A DNA stretch of 64,000 nt from Phyto melanocephala (GCA_941918925.1 OW799236.1:100394562-100458561), one strand, 5' to 3'. Positions 35,860-48,648 are shown, counted from the stretch's first letter. Numbers and translations are program-made. The notes: generated by a model not told the origin, from the sequence alone.

Positions 35860-36425
35860 TTTCTCTCAGAAATTATTAGTTAGTTCCTCTCAGAAAGTAT
35901 TTTCAAGACCATGACTTATGATTTTGTGTCAATAACGTATCGGGACGAAATTTTTATTTTTGCAAGTAATATTTGCCTATAACTTTGCCGATTAGTGTAG
36001 TTAGTTTTTGTGCAGAAATAATTTTAGAGACCATAACTTATAAATTTGTGTTAATAACGTGTCGAAAACAAATGTTTTTTTTTGCAAATAATTTTTGCCT
36101 AAAACTTTGCCTAATTTTGCCAATTAGTGACCGATTAGTCAAAAATTTTGGACAAATATCTCCTGAGGCACGTCATCTTTCAACAGTCACAAGCGTGTCT
36201 ACAACATATTTAAGTGCTGAAATATTTAATATTTTTGATACAAATACAGATGTTTATTTGTTCATATCTTAGAAAGCTATGGACCGATTGTCCTGAAGGA
36301 CAGATAGATAATTCTTAAGTTGATTCACAAGATTTTAAAGAATATATACTTTGTGGAGTCGGAAATAAATATTGTAGAAATTTCACAAGGAATGAAAAAT
36401 CTGTATATACCCTGACACTCTCTGT
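35860..36425 (-). mobile_element. HINE-like element, divergent subfamily (partner of 3320..3868)
   Basis: Interior carries two near-repeats (TAATATTTGCCTATAACTTT and TAATTTTTGCCTAAAACTTT) shared with 3320..3868. The right part has CATATCTTAGAAAGCTATGG, a very reduced GGACAGATAGATA block, ATATATACTTTGTGGAGTCG and GAATGAAAAATCTGTATATACCC. A Helitron-like phrase (AAATTGGTGCAGCCGTCACT) follows directly at 36430. The hairpin end is not recognisable. Confidence 0.5.
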
Positions 36426-36796
36426 AATAAGCGAAATTGGTGCAGCCGTCACTAAATGATGCGATCCCCTACGAACGATATTTGATTATTATTTATTTAG
36501 GTTATCACAGTCAAATTGATTTATAAAAATAAAAAGATAATATTAAATGAACTAAGACCTAAATAAAGTTTAAATATTAAAATAATAATTTAATTCTATA
36601 TCAATACATAAAATGAAGCCTTACGATCGCTATAATTTGTGTGCAACAACTAAATATTATTAAAGAGAATTTAATATGACAATGTGTTTTTCTCTTCGTT
36701 TGCTAAAAATTGTATGTACTTATGTTTGAATATTTTTTAATTAGATAATAAATGAATATTTTCGATCTTTTTAATTTATATAAACTGTTGTTTTTT

Positions 36797-36916
36797 GTTA
36801 AAACTTTCCCTGAAGAAGCTACCCAATGTGGTAGCGAAATATCGGAAAATAAAATTAAAACAATTTTTTTTAAAAGAAAGTGATCTCAAGCTCAATACAA
36901 AAACCAACTGTTTATT
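36797..36916 (+). repeat. Repeat with hammerhead-like core (copy 1)
   Basis: Shared with the inverted copy at 54710..54826: core stem-loop, then AAAATAAAATTAAAA, AAGTGATCTCAAGCT and a CAACTGTT-type tail. The matching extent is about 120 bp. I do not recognise the parent element; such a short, A-rich-trailing block could be the terminal region of a retroelement. Confidence 0.6.
36805..36848 (+). ncRNA. Hammerhead-ribozyme-like fold (copy 1)
   Basis: Order: TTTCC, CTGAAGA, A, stem GCTACC, loop CAATGT, stem GGTAGC, GAAA, TATC, GGAAA. TTTCC and GGAAA pair as stem I, GCTACC/GGTAGC as stem II. CTGANGA and GAAA are the two conserved strings of a hammerhead core, and the last base before GGAAA is C, where cleavage would fall. 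Against it: one extra A between CTGAAGA and stem II, and stem III reduced to a single A-U pair. Activity is therefore doubtful, and the fold may only resemble a ribozyme. Confidence 0.35.
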
Positions 36917-37084
36917 TTTTTAATTAGAGAATCTAAGGTTAAAGAACGTTCTCGGGTTTCCCAGTTCTCTGAAATCTATCAAATACATACATACAATGAT
37001 GAAATGTGACACACTTATACAAATAACAATGTTTTCGATACTTACGATAAGGAAATTTTTATTAGCGAATGAATTGACGTGTAT

Positions 37085-37165
37085 ATATAGTATTTGATAC
37101 CCAACACCAAAAATTGTGAAGGGGTATATTCTTTTTGTCATCTCATTTGCAACACATCTGAATAC
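37085..37165 (+). mobile_element. HINE-like class 2 terminal fragment
   Basis: GATACCCAACACCAAAAATTG, GGGGTATATTCTTTTTGTCA and TTTGCAACACATCTG are the inverse of the right end of 20276..22386 (GGTGGCGGGTATA, AATATACCCCC, GTGTTACAAACGG). Only the terminus survives. Confidence 0.45.
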
Positions 37166-37316
37166 ACATTAAAGACTTAGGAACAAGTTAAAAGAAATTT
37201 GGTTAAAAAGATTTGTAATACGTCACAAATATTTGGTATTGAAAGTAGATAAAAGCAATTCATTCGGAAAAAATAAATTTAGTGTAAATCAGGACATGTC
37301 ACATAAAGCTCTAAAC

Positions 37317-37828
37317 ACATAGATGACAGCAGACAGCATGCAGCAGTTTCAAAAATAAAATGCATGTGTTTAAATGAAAACGATTATTTTGACGGCAGCA
37401 CAGCAGCACGACTGCACAACAGCATTTACTGCTTCTGGCAACTTAGGCTATTTTCTATTTTGACGGGCAGCAATGAACAAATATAGTGTTGTCATTATAT
37501 ATATATATTAAATTGGAAAAATAAGAACAAAAACTTATTTTTAATATTAAACATAAAAGAACATTACAAAAATACAATAAAGAAATAATTTTATGTGTTT
37601 TTATATTATTACATTTTTATCAATAACTTTAATTTTATTCATTATAAAATATATATGCGGCATCCCTGAAATTTTTATTGTGAAAATACACATCAGCTGA
37701 TTATTATGTTGTTGCTGTCTTCAAAATAACTATGAAGCTGACTTCAGAGCAGCATTTGAAGTTGCCAGCATTTGAAGTTAGCAGCATTTGAAGCCGTGAA
37801 GTCTGCTGTCGTCTATGTGTTAAGAGCT
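37317..37828. mobile_element. MITE with TAA target duplication, GCAGC-rich
   Basis: Ends AGCTCTAAACACATAGATGA and the inverse TCGTCTATGTGTTAAGAGCT. The direct flank TAA lies at 37314-37316 and 37829-37831. A TAA/TTA target site is typical of PIF/Harbinger. Subterminal regions on both sides repeat CAGCAGAC and GCAGCA motifs (GCAGCATTTGAAG twice on the right). It shares the internal phrase CAACTTAGGCTA-TTTCTATTTT with the MITE at 56385..56832. Confidence 0.75.
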
Positions 37829-38099
37829 TAATGCAAACAAGACTAGAGCAATGAAATTATATACATAAGTAGGTATATTTCTGGGGTAAAAAAAAACTTT
37901 CCTGAAAGATTTTTAGACTGCAAATTGTGAAAAAGTTGCAGATGTAAAATTAGGAAAACTTGTCCGACAATTGCCCACTTTAACAAAATTCCAATTCAAA
38001 TTTGGAAACGTTTAAGTTTTGACTTTTTTACTGTTATCATATTACAGATCACAGAAAAATTGTGACTTTTATAGTTCTAGCCAATACTTATGAGTTCTT

Positions 38100-38460
38100 G
38101 GACCCCTCCAATAAGAGATTTGACGGATGTTTCAGTCACTTTTTTTTTCGAACATTTTGATCGTCTCCTTTTAAAATCTTTCATACTATTAGAAACCTCC
38201 TTTGGGTTCTTCAATATTCTTTTTATCTCTCCACTGGTCTTTGCTCCGCACAGATTTTACTGTCTTGGTATAAAATTTTTGTTTTTTTTCATACCACTCC
38301 AGAGCTTTCTTATAATACTTACATGATGCCAAATCGAGCCTAAAATACGTGGACACATTGTGCTCTCTTATCATGTTTCCAATGTTTCCAACAAATTTTT
38401 TTAATGTATATTTCGGTATTTCTAGAGCCCACTGTAATAACTAAATTGCTTCTTTTGCCA
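38100..38460 (-). other. Coding-like fragment, unrecognised
   Basis: The minus strand reads LEIPKYTLKKFVGNIGN, then MIREHNVSTYFRLDLASCKY and KKALEWYEKKQKFYTKTV, a charged, non-repetitive stretch unlike the surrounding low-complexity frames. It stops at GGF (38189); downstream another frame has lysine/arginine-rich residues. I cannot place it in a family. It may be a decayed transposon accessory gene or a host pseudogene. Confidence 0.3.
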
Positions 38461-40789
38461 CAACTGCTTGCATTACCATGATTTTTTTTTTAAATTTTGT
38501 CTGCTTGTGGCTTTTCAAATTTAACTTTAAAATGTGTTCAAGCATTAGCAAAATAAACATTTTAACCCGGAAACTGTGGAAATTCTGCCAATGCAAATCA
38601 GCTAATTTATGAGATGCGTTCGTATAGTACAGTTGCCAAATGCAAACAATTAAAAGGTTGTTAAAATAGCATTTTAAACGAATCCCCCTACTATTTATAG
38701 ATATAGGATGTAAAATTGTGTTAAGTGACTTTGTTATTGTTAGGTTTAATATTTGGGTACAAATTTTGATGAATTAAAAAGGTCTCACTAAAAAATATTC
38801 ACTCCAAATACTATAAATATGCGTAGTCGAAAGAGAAATAGGCGAAACTTTAATTTTTAAAAGCAAGGGTGTTTATTATTTATGTTTCGCCTCAAATCAT
38901 GAATGAGTTACAACATTATTTTATATTAAAGGATTTTTTGTGTCATTAAGTTAACATATGGAAGATTTTCTTTATAAAGCTATCTATTGGATAAAATTAT
39001 GCTTCAAATAAGAAACTTATCCGACTTAAATTTAAATTATTTTAGCTTCGCAAAAAAATATGACTTTTAAATATTTAAATGTAAGTTTTTCAACTGTAAC
39101 CTCTGGCAACGCTGCTACCGAGTAACAGCATGTAAAAAGTTATAGCATTTTATTGTAAAATTTGAATATAGGCGCAGAATCTCTAAGAGTGCGAAAGTTG
39201 TCAGTTTAAGAGAAAACCAAAAGTACCAGGTGTAGTATTAGGATTTAACACAATAACTAAAATGTATTTATTTTTCTAGATTTTTATTAAAAAATCCATA
39301 ATTTTTTTTTTAACTAAAGTTGCGTACAGAAAGAAAAACTGATGTAAATAGAATCTTGACCTTATTTTTATTTTACCTCTTTTTCTTATATAAACCAAAT
39401 TTTTGTTTTTTTGATATTTGAGTTATGGTATGCCGTTTTATTTAAACAACAAAATTTTATGTTGATTTATGTTGCTGTATATTTTTTAAAATATACACTA
39501 AACACATAGACATTTGTTAATTTAGAAGATGATGCTGTTACTATTATTGTTTAAATTAGTTGTTTATAATACTGTTATAGACACTGGCAATGTTGATAAA
39601 TAGTTGTATTTATTACACTTTTAAATATATGTAGTATATGTACATACATACATACATACAAAATATACATAAATTTGTTTTGTTGTCGTTTTAATAAATT
39701 TTGTATTTATCTTTTTTTTTGTTTCAAGTAAACATTTTATTATATATTATTTTATTTTACTTATTTTTTTCAGTTTGTTTTCTAAAATAATTTTAATACT
39801 TTTTTTATTTTATTGCAATATTTTTACCTTTTTTTAACATTTAAGCAGATAAACACAGAGATTTTTTTTGCATAGAGTAGAATCTCTAACGATTTTTATT
39901 AATAAACTTTTTTTAATGATACAAAATTTTTCTTTTGCTATTCTATGAATAAACGAAGACTATTTTATTGTAATTGTTATTAAGATATAAACAAAAACAG
40001 CACAATAAATATACATACATAGTAGATATGTATGTATATATATTTTACAATATTTTTATGCTTTTGTTTAAATTAAAAAAGATTCACACACGTACGTACA
40101 TATGCATAAGTTCGCGCAGATACAAGCCGAATTTCTTGTTTCTCCTTTGTTTCTTTTATATATACATATATGTATATGTTTGTGTATCTTTTAGATACAA
40201 CAACAATAACACTAAGAACACTCTAATTAGAAAAATTGTATTCCAATAGTATATTATTTGTGTGTATGCACTAAATACAAAATATTAAAAAACTTGTGTG
40301 TTTGATACAATAATACAACAAACAACTTGAACGTAACGCTTACAAATAAGAACTGAATGAGCATTTACCAAACAATTGGGTGCAAAGCCAGTGTTTGTAT
40401 TTATTTGTATTTGCCAGATACACAGATGGATGAAAAACACTAAACATACATACTCACATCCATTTATATGTATATAGTTGGATGAATATAAACGTGGAAC
40501 AGTGTTACCGTTTCTCGTGTAAACATAAGAAAAAATAAAAAAACAAAATTTTTGAAAATAGTTGAAAAATAGCAATGTTTGAAACGTTTTACCATATATA
40601 AAATAGAATTATATTAAAAGAAAAAAATTTTTAAATAAAATAAAAAAAATATTTTTAAATAGAGAATTTTTTAAAACTTTATATTTGTTTTAAGCTATGA
40701 TTTTGTGGTTTTATTTTGATAAATCAATTTAAAAAAAAAATAGCAAAAATTTTTGTTACCAAAAAAGTTTAAAATATTAAACCATTAAA
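38461..40789. other. Long AT-rich stretch, no gene recognised
   Basis: Contains (CATA)n near 39642-39660 and several short A/T-biased frames (39974, 40285) judged to be chance. No element ends recognised. Confidence 0.4.
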
Positions 40790-41480
40790 GACCCTATCCG
40801 GATTCACATGGGTGAAATTTACCAAGGCTAAAAATAGACATCTTCAAATATAGTTTTCCGTATATCGTTTTAAATGTAAAGATTGAGTGAAATCGGTGGA
40901 GCCATTATTAATTTATCAATTTCTTAAAAACGCACAGCAATTTTATATAAAATTTGTTTACTTTGTATTTGATATACCACGCCCACTTTGTGATTAATAC
41001 CTCGTTCTAGTAATTACAAAGGCAACATAAAAAGCGAAATAGGTTTAGTCGGTGTTAATTGATACTGCAAATATATTTTAAATATAAAAGATACTTCGAA
41101 CAGATTCATTTTTTTCCATACCAACCATGTCCTGATAATTACAAATACAAAAAAAAAAAATATATAATAAGCAAAATCCATGTCCAATTTTTTAAAACTC
41201 GTCTTGTCCTGGTAATTAAAAATTCACTAAAATTGTAATGGAGATACTACCCTCACATTGCAATTTTTTATTTTGTATTAACACTCTCCTGGTTTTTACG
41301 AATACAATAAAAAAAAGATTAGCGAAATCCATACAGTCATTCTAAAGTAATGCTTTTTAAGATATTTGGCCACAACCACTTTTTGATTATTTTCCCCTAA
41401 AAATTTTGTGCGAATAATCGGGAATGTAATAGAAAAATATCAGCGAAATAGGTTAAGTCGTGTTCAAGTTATACTCTCAC
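40790..41480 (-). repeat. Old Helitron-like relic, tandemly repeated
   Basis: Contains repeated phrases of the type CTCGTTCTAGTAATTACAAA, CCTGATAATTACAAATAC, TCCTGGTAATTAAAAATTC and CTGGTTTTTACGAATAC, with AGCGAAATAGGTTTAGTCGG after several of them. CCACGCCCACTTTGTGATTA occurs once. These match the 5' region of the Helitron at 13947..14704. Both ends are lost. Confidence 0.4.
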
Positions 41481-42374
41481 ATGCATACTCTAATAATGAT
41501 ATATATACATGATGAGAGGGTGTCGCACTTTTTAAATTTATGTTGTTTGTCGTCTCTGTCAAAAATGTTACAATAATACTATCATTCGAGCGGGTTTATG
41601 TTCAATTCTAAAAATACATGCAAGAGTGGAAACATTTATCGTTTTCTTTTTTGAACATGTTGCACAAACAACTGGCAAGAGTGTAAAAAATCTTACCTTC
41701 AATTATTTTTCAGTGTAACAAAGTACCGTTTTTTTAAGTTTAAATTTTAAATCGCTATATAAACATTAATGCCCAGTGTAAAATCAAAAAATTTTCTGTT
41801 CCAAAAAATAATGCACAACTAATAAGACAAAAATATTATACAAAATAATTGCAATATTTTTTTTAGAAAGGAAAACACCATTAATTTAATTTTTTATGCT
41901 AGTGGCAACTCTAAAGTTTTGCAGCTGTCACATATGTTTAAGCCTATTATTAAAAATTAAGTACTTTACGAAAAAAATTTACCTAATAAGTCAACTATTC
42001 GAAGAGTAAATAGTCAAGAAATTCAAAGAAACAGATTCGGTTATGGACATTAAGACTACTGTGCGCCAACATGCTAGTCGGTGTCTTAAAGATACTGCTG
42101 TTGTAAACAAGAGCAGCCTAAAGCTCGAACATATCAATTTGGAAGCGTTATGAACAATTTAAAAGGTTACGAACCATAAAAACTGTAAGGGCCTGTCGTT
42201 AGAGCTATGGGGCCGGATATTTCATTCCAAACTTAATCGGAACATGTCTTCTTTATAATCCAATGACAAAACACAACTATCTGAGAAGATAGGTGTTTTT
42301 TTAAATGAAAATTGGGCATTCTTGCTGAGAAATCCATTAAGAGATTTTAGATTCTCTTTGAGAATATATAACGT
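41481..42374. other. AT-rich DNA, no feature recognised
   Basis: The segment 42030-42150 looks faintly coding on the plus strand (TVRQHASRCLKDTAVVNKSS) but no family is recognised. The rest is featureless. Confidence 0.3.
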
Positions 42375-42382
42375 GTATAGAT

Positions 42383-44082
42383 CAGTGATGGGAAATGAAA
42401 TTTTCATTTCGGTATCAAAAAATTTTTCTGAGAGTACTTTTTCAACCTCAAGAGTAACAAATCGTTATTTTTTTTTTTTAAATTTTTATTAAAGAGTAAA
42501 AAAATCTTTATGGAAACAAAAAGTTAACAAAAACCATAAATCAATACATAAAAAGTTAATTTTACCTATAAATAAAACATTTTTTAAATTTATTTTGTAC
42601 TTTTTAAGGTATATCACTTTAAACTGAAATAGCCCCTAGATAAATAGCGCCAATTAAACAGGAACATAAGTAAATAATTATTATACGTGATCAAAATTAA
42701 AAAAGTTTACAGCAACTACAATTTGTTTGACTTTATTTTATTAGATATATCTATACATATATGTCAAAGTTATAACAACAGGAGTCTTTAGATTTCAATA
42801 AATCTTTGGTCTGAATAAGACTTGATACGGTATCAACATTAAGCCAATTTCTTTGATTGGTTTTTATTAGATTTTGATACGAAATAATCCTCTCTACATT
42901 TGCAGAGGAGTGAGGAATAGATAAAATTCCATTTGCAATTTTTGAAATGTCGGAAAACATATATTCGCCCAAAGAGTTTTTAGACCAATAACTACAAAAA
43001 AAAAAGGCTTAAGCTCTTCAACATCCGCCAATGCCCTGTACTGAGAGTTTATATTTTCCAAATTTTGCCTTTCATTTGGAAACATTTTTAACAGAAGTGG
43101 TACAATATTATTAGTTCTACCAGACAAAACGTTTAATAGAATAAAAGAACTTATGATCTTTAAAACGTATTGAAGAAATAAAAACGTCATTTTGAATACT
43201 GGATCAAAAAATCCGGATCTTATAAATTCGATCCTTTCATTTCTTAAATCCCTTTCAAAATCGTTTAACTTAAAATAGTACCTTAACTGTTCCCATTGCT
43301 CCAAAATTCTATCAGCTACTTCCTCCCGTAAAAGCCACCTGGTTTCTGCATATTTATATATGTCATGCAATCCAGTACCGAAATACTCTTGGAATGTTGT
43401 GAACTCCTCCCTTCTACTTGAGCTATTGCAAAAATGGAAATTTGTCTTTTATAAATTTATCAATTTCAATTGGTATTCCATATTTCGATGCAGCGGATGA
43501 TGTTAAATTTAGTATGTGGCAAATGCAACCGTTTGTAAAAATGTGAGGAATTTTTTCTTTAAACTTTGCTTGCACACCATTCAAGGGGCCCATCATGACC
43601 GCACAGTTGTCGATTGTAATACCGATTATATTATTTAAAGGTATATTGCATAGCTCTAAAAATGTTAAAGTACTTTCAAATATGTCACTTGATGAGCTGA
43701 CATCTATTTTAATTAAACCTAAAAATCGATCACGACATTGTCCATTAAAAGTTCTTATAACAATCACCAAGTTTTTGTTGATGCTTATATCAGTGCTCTC
43801 ATCAAGCATTATCGAAAAATAATTCATTTTACAAAAATCAGAAATATCAGTAATATTTTATATTTAACAAAATAAGAAGACATAATAAGAACTAGAGTTG
43901 CCATTTTCATAAACTTCAAGTGATGAAGGGGAAATGCTAAAACAGATGAATTTAAAAAATCAATGGTTTTAAATTTTAGACGTATCACTGAAAGTATCAA
44001 ATGTTACAGAGGAGTAACACGGTATTTTTTCAAATGAAATAGTATCAAAAAAAGTACGATCGTAACAACTTTTCCATCACTG
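42383..44082 (-). mobile_element. hAT transposon, both ends present, 8-bp target duplication
   Basis: Left end CAGTGATGGGAAATGAAA, right end the inverse CTTTTCCATCACTG. The direct flank GTATAGAT is perfect on both sides (42375..42382 and 44083..44090). An 8-bp duplication and CAGTG start are hallmarks of hAT. Subterminal GGTATCAAAAAA and AGTAC-type strings occur near both ends. Total length is 1700 bp, short for an autonomous hAT; the enclosed transposase is N-terminally incomplete and frameshifted. The perfect duplication suggests a comparatively young insertion. Confidence 0.9.
42751..43830 (-). pseudogene. hAT transposase, two frameshifts, N-terminus missing
   Basis: Reading order on the minus strand: MNYFSIMLDESTDISINKN (catalytic Asp in LDES) and LNNIIGITIDNCAVMMGP (second Asp) with NGCICHILNL; frameshift near 43430; EEFTTFQEYFG and YAETRWLLREEV (the conserved R-W); then ALADVEELKPF; second frameshift near 42980; finally LSIPHSSANVERI, the C-terminal dimerisation region, and LNVDTVSSLIQTKDLL. 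Everything N-terminal to the first Asp, including the BED finger, is missing. Two frameshifts prevent a functional protein; otherwise the core is well kept. Confidence 0.9.
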
Positions 44083-44090
44083 GTATAGAT

Positions 44091-45812
44091 TATAATTTTT
44101 TTTTCTTGTTTTCCAGTTGAGAATTTCCTGATTATTTAAATATAAAAAAAAATTCTATATGTGCATATGTATACTAAGAATTGTTTAAATATCTACTTAG
44201 TTACATAAAAACATATTATTCTATGCCAGCAACACGACAACACTAATGCTGTACACAAAATAACGACTAAAACTGCTGTAGCAACATTCTCTACATGCAT
44301 TAGTTATTCGATTGAGAAATGGAGCTAAAAATTTTGAAAACACAACAAAGAGTCAGCTGTGCGCAATTATGGGAGTACAAACAACTCGGAAATGTTAGTT
44401 TTTATTTTATTTTGTTGTGTATTTTATAAATAAAGAATCAAGCTAAAAATATAATGGCAAGCAAAATTTCGGTAGCAGCATGTTGCTGTTGAAATATATA
44501 TCTAAACATTTTTTGTTTTATATCTATATGTATATATGTAGGTATGAATTTATGTAGTATACATGTAGATAAGTTAAGATTTAATACGTGGAGTTGCAAC
44601 TAGAAAGAAACTATATAAATAATCGCAATAAAACAAAGGACATAAACCCCATGGGAGACATTTAAAACAAAATGCCTCCATATTTATGTAAAATACTTAG
44701 AAATTTTATTTTAATAATAATAAAAAATATTTTATTACATCTCTAAAATATTTTTTTAAGCTTAAAAAAAATATTTACATGTTAGTAAAGTAATTACATA
44801 TTATTATTTTTTTAATTACTTTCGATTTGTTTTATATACAAGCATAAAAAATAATTCAATTGAGTTACAATTATTGCGGGGAACATAACCAAAAATAAGA
44901 AACACAAGTCAAATGATGGTATAAGTTCATTATGTTGTGCTTCGGACTACCTCAAATTAGTCACCCCTCTAATGATAAGGACAGGTTAGTGTCAGGTTTC
45001 CTTTACATATAGTGCTCGAACTGCTTTAGTGATCCAATAGTATGAGTTTTTTTTTTTTTTATATGGACATAGTGATAGTGAACTTACTTCTGGTGACACC
45101 ACCATATCGTTCCTTTACCACAGCATCATCAGGAAGGGAGGTGTTGTGAAATATCATTAATTCGTTGTCTAATCTAACATTCCCCGTTCTTAAGATACCT
45201 ATAAGTGGTTCAGAATTTTGTGACTTTTGTTAATCACTATATATTTAATTTAAGTCTTACACAACTTCCACGATTCCATTAATTTTAGCATAATAATTTG
45301 CATATTATCTGGTGTTAGTAACACCTGAAGTTTGTGGCTTAATTGTGTACTTCAATGCTGACATTTTAAGCAATGGAACAGACTGTATTCTACATTCTGC
45401 ATACGTCCACACTATATTCGTGGCACTGTATATTGTCCTTAAATTTAAATCTATATTAAATCATTTGTAAACTATTGAAGTTTGCAAGGCCAGTCATAAT
45501 CTGTAGCATAAAGTAATAGATGTTATTTATAATGTTTTCTTTCTATCTATGACTGAATATTTGGTTAAAGTCTGAAAGTACATCACCCTGACTTGGAGTT
45601 TCCTAAACGATTTTGCCAATCCATGTCTTAACAAGGTTTTATTTGGTTCTACTAAGGTGACCAGTAATGAGTTCGTTTATTTGAGTTTTTTTTAAGTCCA
45701 TTTACGATTTTCTGTAAAGATAACACAACAATCAAAATATCTATTGACAGCAAAAGTTTATTTGAATTAAAAAAATCAGTTCACAGCCAACAAAATAAGT
45801 AAACATGACTTA
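44091..45812. other. AT-rich DNA; possible decayed repeat at 44890-45680
   Basis: The segment 44890-45680 is less A/T-biased than its flanks, with phrases such as TTCTGGTGACACCACCATAT that look like retroelement debris. No reverse transcriptase motif could be read in any frame, so no family is named. Confidence 0.25.
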
Positions 45813-46032
45813 GGGCCATTATTACAACTTGTCGCTAGTAAAAGGCAGGATTTTTTGATCGGTAAAAGGCTTTGCATTATAAAGTCCTCATTTTTTATTT
45901 TTTTTTATTTATTAAATATTAATATTGTTAACAATAATTACAATAAAGAATGGAATTTGTAATAATGCTACGCTATTTATCGGGCATAAAAAATCCTACC
46001 TTTAACTAAAGCCAAGTTGTAATAATGGCTCT
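45813..46032. repeat. Foldback MITE with about 75-bp inverted arms (copy 2)
   Basis: Left arm AGGGCCATTATTACAACTTG, right arm the inverse CAAGTTGTAATAATGGCTCT. Arms match over about 75 bp with AGGCAGGATTTTTTGATCGG versus its partner. Same family as 643..866. The loop is A/T-rich and non-coding. Confidence 0.7.
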
Positions 46033-47161
46033 TTGTATTATTAAATATTAAGAGGACTCTTATGTAAATTTCAATTTACCAAATAAATTGTGTTTAAATA
46101 TTTTTTAAAGAAACGCAAATTTTTATAAGCTCTTTGTATTTACAACGTTATAAATAGTTTATCCCTAAAAGTATTTTCCTCATTTATGGTAGTAAATAAT
46201 CCATTTTGACTTTTTGCCCTTAAAGGGTTAAGCAAGTCATGACTAAAATTTTATTGAATTGCAATTTTATATTTCTCTAACTTAAGTTCCTTTATGCTTA
46301 ATTTATTCAGGTTTTTTTTTAATAACTTGCAATGAGTCATTTCTTGCCGATTTCTGTAGTCATTGTTGTTGTCGTTGTCAAGTCATCATATTGCTTGCTT
46401 TAATAATCTGTCTTTGTTTACAAAACCTCGAAAATCGCATCATACTGTTTACATGTATTATTTTTAATGCAACATCGGCAGTATCTCAACATTTAAGTGC
46501 ATGTGCACTTAGAGTAAAAAAACATAGACAATGTTGATAAAATCAAGTACGTTTAAACATTTTCCTTAATGCCGTTTGTGTTATTGTGTTTTCTTTTATC
46601 GTATTTTCCATATTTCGTTTTTATTTTCTCTCTGCGGTTTGTCTAATACTTACTCTCCACAGCTTCTTAGATTATATTTCGTAAAATATGTTTTTATTTT
46701 ACTCTTAGATACCTATTGACAATGAATTATTCTCTTTAGTTTTTACACTACAATTTTAGGGTTAGCAAATTTGCTTTTGGTTTTTCGTTTGAATTGTGTT
46801 TCCCTTAAATAAGGGTGCTTTTATTATGTGCTAGGTGTCTTTTTTTCTCTTTAGTATTTTATTTGACTTCCTTGAACTCTCTCTTAGGAGAATGGTTTCT
46901 TCAATTGGAATAAAAGAATTATTTTTGGATTAGTTTATTTATTTTGAAATACTGAAAAACTACTTGTTCTATATAAATTATTTGAAAATTTCAGAGTTTT
47001 AATAAACATTTAATTTATTACTTAATTGTTGTATTTATTTTAATTCTTAATTTATTAAGCAAAACTATATCTTAAAATCTACTAATCAATCATATGAAAT
47101 AAATATATGTAAATCATATATATATTTCAATATCCTGCTTGGTGCAAAAAACATTCAGTAT
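46033..47161. other. AT-rich DNA, no feature recognised
   Basis: No ORF of note and no repeat ends. Confidence 0.4.
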
Positions 47162-47759
47162 AAACAAGTAAGATTGCTATATTCAGCTGTGCCGAATCTT
47201 ATTTACCCTTCACAATGTGAAGTCATGCAATAACAATTGCAACACAATTCATCTCATTAATATGAAATACGTTCATACATACATATATGTTTCATAATCT
47301 TTATAATGACTTTATCCGCTTAAAAACATCCCATTGTAAACTAAGCTTATGTATGTATGTATTTTAAGAAAAACTAAATAAAAAAAAAATAAAAGAAACT
47401 AAATATTTTTTTCGTTTAACTAAACCTACGTTCATCCAGTTTGTATCATATCTGAATAGTTTATAGAGCAATTTGTCTGAGTTTCAATACCGAAAATTTC
47501 TGATATTTCTGGTAACTGACACGAGTCTTGGAAATGTTTGGAGGCTTCAAAAAGTTTATTTCAATATACACACGGACAGACGGAAAGACTGACAGACGGA
47601 CAGACTGACATACGGGCAATGCTTACTTGACTCCCTTTTTCATAAACTTTCAGAAAATATATACTTAAAGGGGTCGGAAATGAAAATTTTAGAAATTTCA
47701 CACGGAATGACAAACCTATACATGTATACCCTTACACTCACAGCGAAGGGTGTATAAAG
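47162..47759 (-). mobile_element. HINE-like element, class 1, short interior
   Basis: Left end TAAACAAGTAAGATTGC with hairpin ATTCAGCTGTGCCGAAT, then TTACCCTTCACAATGTG. Right end ACACGGACAGACGGAAAGAC with four to five GACNGACA units, ATATATACTTAAAGGGGTC and GCGAAGGGTGTATAAA. Its interior resembles 7905..8444 (CCTACGTTCATCCAGTTTGT), but the B-box string itself is deleted. Confidence 0.75.
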
Positions 47760-47997
47760 ATACTAATAGGCAATACCTAACTTTAATTTGCATAAGCTAG
47801 CTTAAGCTAAGACTCGAAGACGTATAATCATATGTGGTAAACTAATATGTACTCAAAAAAATCTTTCGTTCAAAAAAACATCATTTTCTTAAGCAAATAG
47901 CGAAATAACTGTTTGTGCATTGTCTACGTTCTCACATACACATGAAACTTAACTTAGAGCTATTCTTATGCATATTATAAAGAGTGATGTTTTATTC

Positions 47998-48240
47998 CAT
48001 GGTACAATCATAGGTAGCCTCAGTTCTGCCACAACAAAGTTCTAAATGTATTTTGTTGTTGGAAAACGACGACTTAAATGTCAAAAAGCAAATGTGTGTG
48101 CGTGTTTTTTTGGAGGTAGAATATGTACATACACAATATATACACATACATAAACAAAATTTGACTTTTTAGTTAAACCTTAAGGTAGAGAAAAAAAAAA
48201 ATCAGCTGTTTTTGTGAGGCTACCTGATAATTGTACCATG
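47998..48240. mobile_element. MITE, about 243 bp
   Basis: Ends CATGGTACAATCATAGGTAG with CCTCA, and the inverse TGAGGCTACCTGATAATTGT with ACCATG. Flanks TTTATTC and TTTAAATC are only loosely alike, so a target duplication is uncertain and the superfamily open. No coding capacity. Confidence 0.6.
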
Positions 48241-48375
48241 TTTAAATCGTTTGGATTTTGAAAATTAAAAAACAAAAACACAGAAAATTTTTAAAATTTA
48301 TTGAAATATTTGTCGGGGGCGGCAATAAATAAATTACAGTCATTTACTTTTTAAAGGTTGTTTAATGTAAATGTT

Positions 48376-48648
48376 GTCCTTTACTACACCGTAGCTGTTC
48401 TAACCGTGAGCTCCTATATTGGCATATTTTTTCCAGCAATACAGCCGGTATCTCAGCAATAGCGACTGTAAAGTTATCTCTTAGGGCTGAAATTGTAGCT
48501 TTCTGATCTCTGTATATAAGAGAGGAAACTATTCATGATCTTGGCGACCAATTGACTGCTCCAAAATGTGAGATTAATTGCTCATCAAAACTCGCCTTTC
48601 AATAGGTTTATGGCATCGCGTGCTTTGTTGTATGTGACACCGTCACCT
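48376..48648 (-). pseudogene. Tc1/mariner-type transposase C-terminal fragment
   Basis: On the minus strand: GDGVTYNKARDAINLLKGEF corresponds to the second catalytic Asp region (QDGAT.HTA..). After a frame change comes LISHFGAVNWSPRS, then a gap that removes DLTPLDYFLWGY and with it the third catalytic Asp. It resumes RDQKATISALRDNF, IPAVLLEKICQYRSSRL. No ends were found. It is related to, but distinct from, the transposases at 6944 and 62100. Confidence 0.65.

Noticed and set aside
44890..45680. Possible non-LTR retrotransposon RNase H or reverse transcriptase remnant
   Set aside because: One loosely suggestive phrase (ELITGHL on the minus strand) with no catalytic motif in any frame; not enough to call.
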